In this document: positions 17,943 through 25,562 of the stretch, in pieces
Layout of the letters: the number at the start of each line of letters is the position of its first letter
Numbering within the stretch: the first letter of the stretch is position 1
NCBI GenBank assembly: GCA_947493695.1
Contig: CANLSF010000004.1
Span: 372,001 to 436,000, forward strand
Direction: 5' to 3'
DNA length: 64,000 bases
Source: an uncultured Kiloniellaceae bacterium
GTDB lineage: Bacteria; Pseudomonadota; Alphaproteobacteria; Kiloniellales; Kiloniellaceae
Made by a program: the position numbers and the translations under genes
The notes under the pieces: generated by a model
The model's database searches: none
The model's input: only the letters and a program-made list of their open reading frames with translations
Told to the model about the DNA's origin: nothing

Positions 17943-18734
17943 CTAGCTGTGCCAGCGAAGGGACATGCAGGAAAGCCCCGCATCAATCTTGGCGATTTCC
18001 GAGGTTTTCAGCTCTACAAGCTTGTAGCCGGCCTTTTTCAGCATCTCGATCGTGCCCGGAAAGCCGACACCGATGAAAACGCGGTCGTTGATGCGCAGGG
18101 CGTTGGCTGCCCCCTCCTCGCCCTCCGGGACGATCAGCGTTTCATAGCTGGAGAACACACCGGACTCCGCCAATCTACGGGTGGAAAGCACGGTAGCGTC
18201 ATCCATCAGGGAACAGTCCGATTTGAAATGCAGGACGTTTTCCGGTGTCTGCACGACTTCGCCTTTCCGTCCCAGCTCGGCAAGGCAGGCAATAAGTGAT
18301 TCGGCGCCCTCTCGATCGGTTCTGGCCGAGAGGCCGATCATTACCCGGTCGGACATCGTTAAGACATCGCCACCGTCAACATATCCGCCCTCCAGCTCCA
18401 GGACCCTGTCAAAACGTTCGCGCAACACCGGGGCAATGGCCGCCGTCTCCCCTTCCCGGCTGCCGATACCAGGGCGCAGAAGGATCGCACCTTCGTGGAA
18501 CACCAGAGCAGGATCTTCAACAAAAATCGAATCTGGGAAAGCTTCCAGCGGATCAAGAACCTGTACGCCGACGCCTGCATCCTTAAGCGCAGCGAGATAG
18601 GCATCATGCTCGGCGGTAACCTCCGCATAGCTTGGATCGTCCTGCCCGCCTGCCCGCAGGCCCTTTACGACCGAGACACCGGGTCTGCGGACAATCGCAG
18701 AGTCAAAATCGTAAGCGCGCAGGGTTTTCGCCAT
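17943..18734 (-). CDS. Dimethylarginine dimethylaminohydrolase-like protein
   Basis: Member of the guanidino-group-modifying pentein fold, most like DDAH, which converts methylated arginine to citrulline and methylamine; arginine deiminase-like activity is possible. 263 residues. Catalytic pair visible: His169 in ENVLHFKSDCS and Cys256 in AGLSCMSLRW, both in the expected places; EDPALVF and GGYVDGGDVL carry substrate-binding acids. It is encoded 41 bases after valS on the same strand, possibly in one transcript. No arginine catabolism genes are near. Confidence 0.85.
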   Translation of the reverse strand: MAKTLRAYDFDSAIVRRPGVSVVKGLRAGGQDDPSYAEVTAEHDAYLAALKDAGVGVQVLDPLEAFPDSIFVEDPALVFHEGAILLRPGIGSREGETAAIAPVLRERFDRVLELEGGYVDGGDVLTMSDRVMIGLSARTDREGAESLIACLAELGRKGEVVQTPENVLHFKSDCSLMDDATVLSTRRLAESGVFSSYETLIVPEGEEGAANALRINDRVFIGVGFPGTIEMLKKAGYKLVELKTSEIAKIDAGLSCMSLRWHS

Positions 18735-18775
18735 CAGACTCTTCCAGGGCTTGGGGTTGCAGATCGACGGAGCAG

Positions 18776-21424
18776 CTACGCGGTTCCGAGGCGCTCCAGG
18801 GCAGCCAAAAGCTTGTCACGAGACCCCTGGGATTCTTCCTTGCGCGCGCGCTGTTCGGCCACGACTTCAGCCGGCGCACGGGATACAAAGCTCTCGTTCG
18901 CCAGCTTCTTGTCCACTTTGGCGATTTCGCCATCGACCTTCTCGATCTCCCGGTTCAAACGCGCCCGCTCTTCATCAAGGTCGATCAGATCTGCCAAAGG
19001 CAAGGCCAGGGTGGCTTCATCCACCACGATCTGTACGGAGCCTTTGGGGGCCGCTTCATCATGCGCGTCAAACTGCTCTAGGCGCGCGAGGCGTTTGATA
19101 ATGCCCGCCTGCTCTGCAATCCGCTTGCGGGTCGCATCGCTGGCATCGCAGACAAGTACGTTGGCCTTTGACGAAGGCGGCACGTTCATTTCGGCGCGAA
19201 TGGCGCGAATTTCGGAAATAACCTTGATCACCCAATCAATATCAGCCGTGACTTCAGCATCGATGAGGTCTTCGCCCAGATCAGGCCAGGCTGCGGAGAT
19301 GAGGGAGGTTCCGGCGTCACCGCTTACGGTTTCCCAGAGCTCTTCACTGATGAAGGGCATAATTGGGTGTAGCAGGTGCAGCAGCTGCGACAGGGTCCAG
19401 GCTACGGCAGCGCGCGTTTCCGCGGCGGCAGCCTCGTCCTCACCGCCGATAACCGGCTTGGTGAACTCCAGATACCAGTCACAGAATTCATGCCACGCAA
19501 AGTGATAGAGGACGTTGGCGGCATCGTTGAAGCGATAAGCTTCGAAGGCCTTGTCCAGGTCGAGGCGTGCCTGTGCCACCTTGCCGACAATCCAGCGATT
19601 GATCTGCAGTTTGCAGGCTGTCGGATCAAAGGACGGATCCAGCTCGGCACCATTCATCAGGCTGAAACGGGCGGCATTCCAGAGTTTGGTCGCGAAGTTC
19701 CGGTAACCTTCCACCCTGCTTTCCGACATTTTGATGTCGCGTCCAGGCGCAGCCATCGCCGCCAGAGTGAAGCGCAGAGAGTCGCAACTGTACTTTTCGA
19801 TCAAATCCAGCGGGTCGATCACATTGCCCTTGGATTTGGACATCTTCTGGCCATTCTCGTCGCGAACGAGGGCATGGATGTAGACCGTGTGGAAAGGCAC
19901 ATCATCCATAAAGTGCAGGCCCATCATCATCATCCGGGCAACCCAGAAGAAGATGATATCAAAGCCTGTGACCAGAACATCCCCAGGGTAGTAGCGTGCG
20001 AGTTCCGGTGTTTCCTCCGGCCAGCCCAGTGTCGAAAAAGGCCAAAGTGCCGAGGAGAACCAGGTGTCCAGAACATCTTCGTCGCGCTCGAGTTCGACAT
20101 CTTTGCCGTAGTGAGCTTTGGCTGCGGCCTGTGCCGCCTCCTCACTCTCCTCGACGAAGGTCGTGCCGTCGGGGCCATACCAGGCCGGAATCTGATGCCC
20201 CCACCAGATCTGGCGCGAGATACACCAGGGCTGAATGTTGCGCATCCATTCAAAGTAGGTGTTTTCCCACTGCTGCGGCACGAACTTGGTCCGGCCCTCC
20301 TCCACCGCCTTAATTGCGGGTTTGGCGAGGGTTGCGGCGTCGACATACCACTGATCAGTCAACCAGGGTTCGATCGGAACGCCACCGCGATCACCGTGCG
20401 GAACGGTATGTGGGTGGTCGTCAATCTTCTCAAGCAGGCCTGCTGCGTCCATATCGGCGACGACCTGCTTACGCGCCTCAAACCGGTCCATGCCACGGTA
20501 CTTTTCGGGAACGTCGTCGGTTAACTTGGCGTCGCGGTCGAAAATATTGATCATCTCGAGGTTATGACGACGGCCGACTTCAAAGTCATTGAAGTCGTGC
20601 GCAGGTGTCATTTTGACTGCGCCACTTCCTGTTTCAGGATCGGCATAGTCATCGGCAACGATTGGAATCCGCCGTCCGACCAGCGGCAGGACAACGTGCT
20701 TGCCGACGAGATCCTGATACCGCTCGTCCTCGGGATGAACCGCGACCCCGCTGTCGCCCAGCATGGTCTCAGGCCGTGTCGTCGCAACAACGACGTACTG
20801 ATCACTGCCCTCGATGGGGTAGCGAAAGTGCCAGAGGTGACCATTTGTCTCGGTCTGGATGACTTCCAGATCTGAAATCGCGGTGTGCAGCTTAGGATCC
20901 CAATTCACCAGACGCTTGTCTTTGTAGATCAGGCCCTGTTTATGAAGCGCGACAAAAACCTTGCGTACGGCCTTGGAGAGACCTTCGTCCATGGTGAAGC
21001 GCTCACGCTTCCAATCGGCGGATGCGCCCAGACGGCGGAGTTGGCGCACAATGGTGCCGCCGGACTCGGCTTTCCAGTCCCAGACCCGGTTCAGGAACTT
21101 TTCCCGGCCAAGGTCATGACGGGACATGCCTTTCTCCGCGAGCTGGCGCTCAACGACCATCTGCGTGGCAATGCCCGCATGGTCGGAGCCAGGCTGCCAG
21201 AGCGCGTCCTGCCCGGTCATGCGCTGATAACGAATAAGAATGTCCTGCAGCGTAAAGGTCAGGGCGTGCCCCATGTGCAGGCTGCCCGTAACGTTGGGCG
21301 GCGGCATCATGATGGTGTAGGGCGTCGCGTTGGACTCTACGTTGGACTTAAAGGCGTCGGAATCCGTCCATTTGGCGTAATGCTTCGCCTCGACCTCTTT
21401 CGGCCGATAAGTTTTCTCCAGCAT
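18776..21424 (-). CDS. valS: Valyl-tRNA synthetase
   Basis: Class I synthetase charging tRNA-Val with an editing domain. 882 residues from the ATG at 21422-21424 (MLEKTYRPKEVEAKHY, the usual start; AGAGGA upstream). HIGH motif PPPNVTGSLHMGHALT at about residue 43, WCISRQIWWGHQIPAW in the catalytic core, KMSKSKGNVIDP near residue 525, and a C-terminal coiled coil (LDEERARLNREIEKVDGEIAKVDKKL) of the ValRS tRNA-binding arm. It is preceded by popZ on the same strand. Confidence 0.97.
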   Translation of the reverse strand: MLEKTYRPKEVEAKHYAKWTDSDAFKSNVESNATPYTIMMPPPNVTGSLHMGHALTFTLQDILIRYQRMTGQDALWQPGSDHAGIATQMVVERQLAEKGMSRHDLGREKFLNRVWDWKAESGGTIVRQLRRLGASADWKRERFTMDEGLSKAVRKVFVALHKQGLIYKDKRLVNWDPKLHTAISDLEVIQTETNGHLWHFRYPIEGSDQYVVVATTRPETMLGDSGVAVHPEDERYQDLVGKHVVLPLVGRRIPIVADDYADPETGSGAVKMTPAHDFNDFEVGRRHNLEMINIFDRDAKLTDDVPEKYRGMDRFEARKQVVADMDAAGLLEKIDDHPHTVPHGDRGGVPIEPWLTDQWYVDAATLAKPAIKAVEEGRTKFVPQQWENTYFEWMRNIQPWCISRQIWWGHQIPAWYGPDGTTFVEESEEAAQAAAKAHYGKDVELERDEDVLDTWFSSALWPFSTLGWPEETPELARYYPGDVLVTGFDIIFFWVARMMMMGLHFMDDVPFHTVYIHALVRDENGQKMSKSKGNVIDPLDLIEKYSCDSLRFTLAAMAAPGRDIKMSESRVEGYRNFATKLWNAARFSLMNGAELDPSFDPTACKLQINRWIVGKVAQARLDLDKAFEAYRFNDAANVLYHFAWHEFCDWYLEFTKPVIGGEDEAAAAETRAAVAWTLSQLLHLLHPIMPFISEELWETVSGDAGTSLISAAWPDLGEDLIDAEVTADIDWVIKVISEIRAIRAEMNVPPSSKANVLVCDASDATRKRIAEQAGIIKRLARLEQFDAHDEAAPKGSVQIVVDEATLALPLADLIDLDEERARLNREIEKVDGEIAKVDKKLANESFVSRAPAEVVAEQRARKEESQGSRDKLLAALERLGTA

Positions 21425-21550
21425 TGCTGGGACATCCTCTTCATACCCGGGCGGCCAAGCTTCATCGGAAGCCGCGCTCACCGGATCGGGCTGTTTTTGT
21501 GAATTCTGCCGGAAAGAACCGGTTATCGAATGAAGTGTTTACCGGCGGAG

Positions 21551-22240
21551 TTACTGATTCTCAACCCGGCGGACCATTTTTTTGATCTCTTCACGTACGA
21601 TCCGCTCCACCATAGTCGCGAGATTCGCATCCAGCCAGAGCTTGAGCTCCGGACGCAGCGCCTCTCGGACGAGGTCTTCAATCGTCCGGCCATCACCCAC
21701 CATCAGCGCCTTTTGGGTCAACGCGGCCTTCGCTATCTCGGAGAGCGCGGTACTTGCAGCGACTTGGGTCGGTTCGGATATCAGGCTTTCATCATCGCCG
21801 AGAGCCGGGAGATCTTCATCGGGCTCAAGCGATACGTCCAGCGGCTCTTCCTCTGGCTCCGGGTCTGGCTCAGAAGCAATTTCTTCTACCTCAGGCTCCG
21901 GCTCTGGTTCCGCCTCTGGCTCAGGTTCGGGCTCCGGCTCAGCTTCTGGCGTGGAAAAATCGTCATCCAAAATCGGCAGAGGCTCCGGCAACTCTTCCTC
22001 AGCTTCCGCCGTTTCTTCACCAAGCTCAGAGCCGTCCGGATTGACCTTCTGGGTCAGTTCCAGCTCGTCTTCATCATCGTCAGCGCTCTCTTCTTCAGCA
22101 GCTTCCTCAGGGGCCGCGGCTTCCGCGGCCTCCTCAGACTCATCCTGACCTTCTTCCGGATCGTCTTCAGAAATGATCCGCCTGATGGAGGCGAGAATTT
22201 CCTCCATTGACGGTTCGTCTTGGCTCTGTTGATCACTCAT
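21551..22240 (-). CDS. popZ: PopZ-family polar organising protein (DUF2497)
   Basis: Probable pole-organising scaffold that clusters chromosome-anchoring proteins. 229 residues in three parts: an N-terminal helix with SMEEILASIRRIISEDD (about 11-27), a very acidic Pro/Glu-rich disordered middle (about 30-155, with many Glu-Pro repeats), and a C-terminal helical block with RTIEDLVREALRPELKLWLD and LATMVERIVREEI (about 175-225). This architecture is that of PopZ of Caulobacter. It is upstream of valS on the same strand and downstream of tolC, a common alphaproteobacterial order. Confidence 0.88.
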   Translation of the reverse strand: MSDQQSQDEPSMEEILASIRRIISEDDPEEGQDESEEAAEAAAPEEAAEEESADDDEDELELTQKVNPDGSELGEETAEAEEELPEPLPILDDDFSTPEAEPEPEPEPEAEPEPEPEVEEIASEPDPEPEEEPLDVSLEPDEDLPALGDDESLISEPTQVAASTALSEIAKAALTQKALMVGDGRTIEDLVREALRPELKLWLDANLATMVERIVREEIKKMVRRVENQ

Positions 22241-22346
22241 CGATCAGGTATCCTGGTGAAAAAACAACGTTAACATAAGCTCAATAACAAGCTGCTTGCC
22301 CCCACGGAATAACACAAGGTGGTTAACAACGGTTAAAGTGGTGAAT

Positions 22347-23753
22347 TTATTCTGCTCCTGGAGCGCCCAAACCGAACCATTTGTCGCGAACAGAGCGATA
22401 ATCTTCCTCTACATCGTAAATTTCGACCGGTAATGCGATGCCGCTGGCGCTGAGTTGTCCGATGGCGGAGAGCACCTGATAACCGGCAACAACCTCGTCA
22501 CGCTGCGCGCCGACCAGGCTGACCTGTGAGTTCAAGAGTTCCTGTTCGGCGTCCAGAATATCCAGAATGGTCCGCGCGCCGACTTCATTCTCCTGCCGCA
22601 CGCCCTCAAGTGCGATCTCAGCCGATGCAACCGCAGATTCAAACGAGCGGATCTGAGCACGTGCTGTCAGCAGAGCTTCCCATGAGGATACGGCAATCTG
22701 CTCGGCGCGGCGGCGTTGTTCTTCAATCTCCACCCGTCGCTGACTGGAAATCTGCTTGGCAGCGCGTACCCGGCTCGACACACTGCCTTGCTGATAAAGC
22801 GGAATTGAAACCTCAGCGATAATTGAAGCTGAATCGGTTTCGGTATCTGAACTGCTCACCTCGTCCTGATGCGAGAGCGAACCGACCAGATTGACCTCTG
22901 GGTAGAGCTCGCCCGTCACCTGACGGACGTTTTTCTGCGCGGCCAGTTCCGTGTAAACGGCTGAGGTCACGTCGGGGTTGTTCTTGATAGCCTGACCGAC
23001 AACATCATCCTGTGCGCCGGGGAGGTTTAACGGGGCAGCGGGTGGCAGCAGGGTGCCAGGGAAAGATCCGATGACCTCCTGGTACACCGCGCGGCTTGTT
23101 GCCAGATTGCCTTCGGATGCAATCCGGTCGGAAACAGCCGTCGCCAGGCGGGTTTCCGCCTGCGCCACGTCGGTCCGCGTAACCTCGCCGACTTCAAAGC
23201 GATCGCGTGTGGCCTCCAGCTGTTGGCCGATAACGTCTTCGTTGCTGATGTTCAGTTCAAGCACCGCCTGATCGCGCCAAACATCCGTGTAACTGGTAGC
23301 CGCATTCAACAACACGCTCTGTTCGGTTGAACGAAGGCTTTCGCGCTGTGCCCTAACCTCGTTTTCTGCCCGCTCCGTACCTGCAACGGTTCGGCCGCCC
23401 CGATAGATCGGTTGGGTCACGTCGATGTTCGCCGTAAAGGGAGTCAGCGAATCGTCGCTGTCGCCATCGTTGGTATCAGTCTCGGTACGGCGTTTTCCGA
23501 CAGAGGAGCCTGCGGTGACATTTGGTCGCCAGTTAGAAAGTTCCTGAGGCACGTTCTCGTTGACCGAGCGCAGCTGCGCGCGTGCGGCCCGAAGGGTCGG
23601 GTTTGTGTCATATGCCTGAGAGAGCGCTTCTGGCAGCGTTTGCGCTTCCGCTGTGCCCATGGCCGGTGCCAAAAGCGCAATAGATGCGACGGCGGCCAAA
23701 AGGCCAAAGCGACGCGCTACCCCGGTTTTTGATCGGACCGAATTCAATTTCAC
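22347..23753 (-). CDS. tolC: TolC-family outer-membrane channel protein
   Basis: Outer-membrane efflux duct for type I secretion or multidrug pumps. 468 residues beginning at a GTG with a signal peptide (about 1-37, ending APAMGTAEAQ). Two OEP repeats follow: the first has NPTLRAARAQLRSVNENVPQ, RPNVTAGSSVGKRRT and TQPIYRGGRTVAGTERAEN; the second has NNPDVTSAVYTELAAQKNV and VSIPLYQQGSVSSRVRAAKQ. No pump or adaptor gene is adjacent, so it probably serves several systems. The pcm-like gene lies 79 bases upstream on the same strand, a conserved alphaproteobacterial pair. Confidence 0.93.
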   Translation of the reverse strand: MKLNSVRSKTGVARRFGLLAAVASIALLAPAMGTAEAQTLPEALSQAYDTNPTLRAARAQLRSVNENVPQELSNWRPNVTAGSSVGKRRTETDTNDGDSDDSLTPFTANIDVTQPIYRGGRTVAGTERAENEVRAQRESLRSTEQSVLLNAATSYTDVWRDQAVLELNISNEDVIGQQLEATRDRFEVGEVTRTDVAQAETRLATAVSDRIASEGNLATSRAVYQEVIGSFPGTLLPPAAPLNLPGAQDDVVGQAIKNNPDVTSAVYTELAAQKNVRQVTGELYPEVNLVGSLSHQDEVSSSDTETDSASIIAEVSIPLYQQGSVSSRVRAAKQISSQRRVEIEEQRRRAEQIAVSSWEALLTARAQIRSFESAVASAEIALEGVRQENEVGARTILDILDAEQELLNSQVSLVGAQRDEVVAGYQVLSAIGQLSASGIALPVEIYDVEEDYRSVRDKWFGLGAPGAE

Positions 23754-23832
23754 TTAGCCGCTCCCGAATGCCGTTTGAAAAATTTTGTTGGGATAGATCC
23801 CAACCAAGGAGATGTGGTCATTTTTAACGAGA

Positions 23833-24489
23833 TTAAAACACAAACTCGCTGGTGCGTTCGAAACCGACGAGGCAGGGTGTCGAGGCATCGAACAGAGGCC
23901 TGCCCGTCACATTCCCGCCATTGCGTTGAAACAGTGTTGCACGCCCGACGCCGTCCTCATCTAAAACCACTGCGACCATGCGTCCACCATCCGCGAGCTG
24001 CGCGGTGACAGCATCGGGGGCCTTGGCAATGGATCCACTGAAGAGGATTACGTCGTAAGGGGCCTGTTTCGCATAACCCTCGGCCATATTGCCCGAAACG
24101 GCGACCGCGTTATCAATGCCCATAGCGTTCAGGGTTTCGTTGGCCGTGCCAACCAGTTCCTCATCGCTATCAAGGCCGACAACCGTTGCTGCGATCTGCG
24201 CAAGGATGGCTGTGCCGTATCCTCTTGCCGCCCCGATCTCCAGAACGATGTCTTCATTGGTCGGCGCCGCAGCCTGGATCAGCCGCGCAAGTACCATCGG
24301 CTCCATCACATAACGTCCGTCCCCAATCGAGATATCTTCATCGACGTAAGCGACGCTGCGGAGGGCCTCCGGCAGGAAAGCTTCGCGTGCAATAGCCTCG
24401 AAGCTTGCGATCACCCGATGATCGGTCACTTTGTTGGTGCGCAGCTGGCTATCCACCATATTTGCGCGGGCCGCGTTGAAATCGGTCAT
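23833..24489 (-). CDS. pcm: Protein-L-isoaspartate O-methyltransferase-like protein
   Basis: SAM-dependent methyltransferase related to PCMT, which repairs isoaspartyl residues. 218 residues from the ATG at 24487-24489 (MTDFNAARANMVDSQLRTN, typical of the alphaproteobacterial subgroup). The SAM motif I reads EIGAARGYGTA rather than the usual GTGSGYQ, and FLPE and DEDISIGDG are kept. The subgroup is regularly encoded before tolC; whether it still repairs isoaspartate is uncertain. Confidence 0.82.
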   Translation of the reverse strand: MTDFNAARANMVDSQLRTNKVTDHRVIASFEAIAREAFLPEALRSVAYVDEDISIGDGRYVMEPMVLARLIQAAAPTNEDIVLEIGAARGYGTAILAQIAATVVGLDSDEELVGTANETLNAMGIDNAVAVSGNMAEGYAKQAPYDVILFSGSIAKAPDAVTAQLADGGRMVAVVLDEDGVGRATLFQRNGGNVTGRPLFDASTPCLVGFERTSEFVF

Positions 24490-24735
24490 TTCTGTCTCGT
24501 CAGTTGCTTGCCGTACAGGCATGAAGCCGCGAATCCCGGATGCACGGGACCTCTTCGACGTTATATGCCGCGTATCGGTCGATGACAATCGCTCAGACGG
24601 CTTACGCTGGACCTCAAACGCCAGATTTCACTGTCCTGCGGGGAGTGTCAGGAAACGCACTTGACCGCTTGACCCCGATTAATGCTCTCTTTATACCTCG
24701 CGTCTCAGTCAGCAAATGCGTGTGCGGACTGCCAA

Positions 24736-24809
24736 GGCCCGGTAGCAGAGTGGTTATGCAGAGGATTGCAAATCCTTTTACGTCGGTTCGATTCCGGCCC
24801 GGGCCTCCA
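24736..24809 (+). tRNA. tRNA-Cys (anticodon GCA)
   Basis: 74 bases with encoded CCA. The acceptor stem GGCCCGG pairs with CCGGGCC before T-CCA at 24806-24809. The anticodon arm GAGGATTGCAAATCCTT gives GCA, and the TTCGATT T-loop is normal. The short D-arm and small variable loop fit tRNA-Cys. Confidence 0.95.
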
Positions 24810-25413
24810 AAATTCCTCCCAAATAGCTCCCCGCTCTGTTGTGGCCTGATTTCAGGGCGAATATCTGCTCGAGTCGCCCATCACTTCAGGTAGACACCGC
24901 AAGAGACTGCAGGCTTCGCCACGCGATCGTGAAGCTTCTGTTACAGCCCTCAGCTATGCTGCCCGGGTGTTTTCCGTTAACATCCACGGCAAGAACCGGT
25001 CAGCGGGTCGGCGGACCGAAGACGGCTTTTTATAAACAGCACCGGATTTTCAGGATGTTGAGAGAAAGCATTGTTGTCTGTTTGCCCGAGCGCCTGCACC
25101 CGGTCAGCAGGGTTTACCTGGAGAACTGGTTGTCCGGCGAGCTTTCGACAGCCGAGTTCCTGCGATGGTTTCACATGCCGAACTCCGATTACATATCGGT
25201 GGCCAACTGCATCTTGAGCGTCGCTGCAGGGGCCTGAAAATTCTTTTTCAGGGCAGTCGGCTTGCGTCGAAAAACCCCAATAAATCCGGGCCGTCATAAA
25301 AAATGAAAAAAAGCATCCAAACCATTTGCAGCCCTGCGTGGGGTTTGATATAAACCCGCCGCTCCCACATGGGAGCAACACCGGTCGACCGGCCCCTTGC
25401 CGGAGTCCTTTGT
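24810..25413. other. Spacer between the two tRNA genes
   Basis: 604 bases separating tRNA-Cys from tRNA-Asn. The only plausible gene is the 60-codon frame at 25055-25237. Just before tRNA-Asn is a repetitive stretch (25321-25413) with GC-rich short inverted segments such as CCGGTCGACCGG at 25380-25391, possibly promoter or discriminator sequence. I see no integrase or attachment-site duplication. Confidence 0.4.
25055..25237 (+). CDS. Small hypothetical protein, 60 residues
   Basis: Not recognised. It starts MLRESIVVCLPERLHP and ends SVANCILSVAAGA. The composition (balanced charges, aromatic residues in FLRWFHMPNSDYI, no low-complexity runs) looks more protein-like than the upstream part of the same open frame, which extends back to 24839. 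The ribosome site is weak (CAGG three bases before the ATG). Whether it is expressed is open. Confidence 0.35.
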   Translation: MLRESIVVCLPERLHPVSRVYLENWLSGELSTAEFLRWFHMPNSDYISVANCILSVAAGA

Positions 25414-25489
25414 TCCGCGGTAGCTCAGTTGGTAGAGCAGGTGGCTGTTAACCACCTTGTCGCAGGTTCGAGTCCTGCCCGCGGAGCCA
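25414..25489 (+). tRNA. tRNA-Asn (anticodon GTT)
   Basis: 76 bases including CCA. The acceptor stem TCCGCGG pairs with CCGCGGA, the D-arm AGCTCAGTTGGTAGAGC is standard, the anticodon arm GGTGGCTGTTAACCACC gives GTT, and the T-arm GCAGGTTCGAGTCCTGC is perfect. It ends 73 bases from the convergent ATPase gene. Confidence 0.97.
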
Positions 25490-25562
25490 ATTCTCTCCAA
25501 AATCAAACAAAATCTGGCGACTGCAGTACAGCTGCTAAAACGCCGTGTTTCACGCCTTGAGC

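Noticed and set aside
21582-22148. Ser-rich open frame on the plus strand opposite popZ
   Set aside because: It is the complement of the Glu/Pro repeat codons; composition is an artefact and the minus strand has the PopZ motifs.
24540-24893. 117-codon plus-strand frame covering tRNA-Cys
   Set aside because: It runs through a complete tRNA gene, and no protein features are seen.
24736-25489. tRNA pair as an integration hotspot
   Set aside because: No integrase, no duplicated tRNA end and no mobility genes are seen in the flanks.
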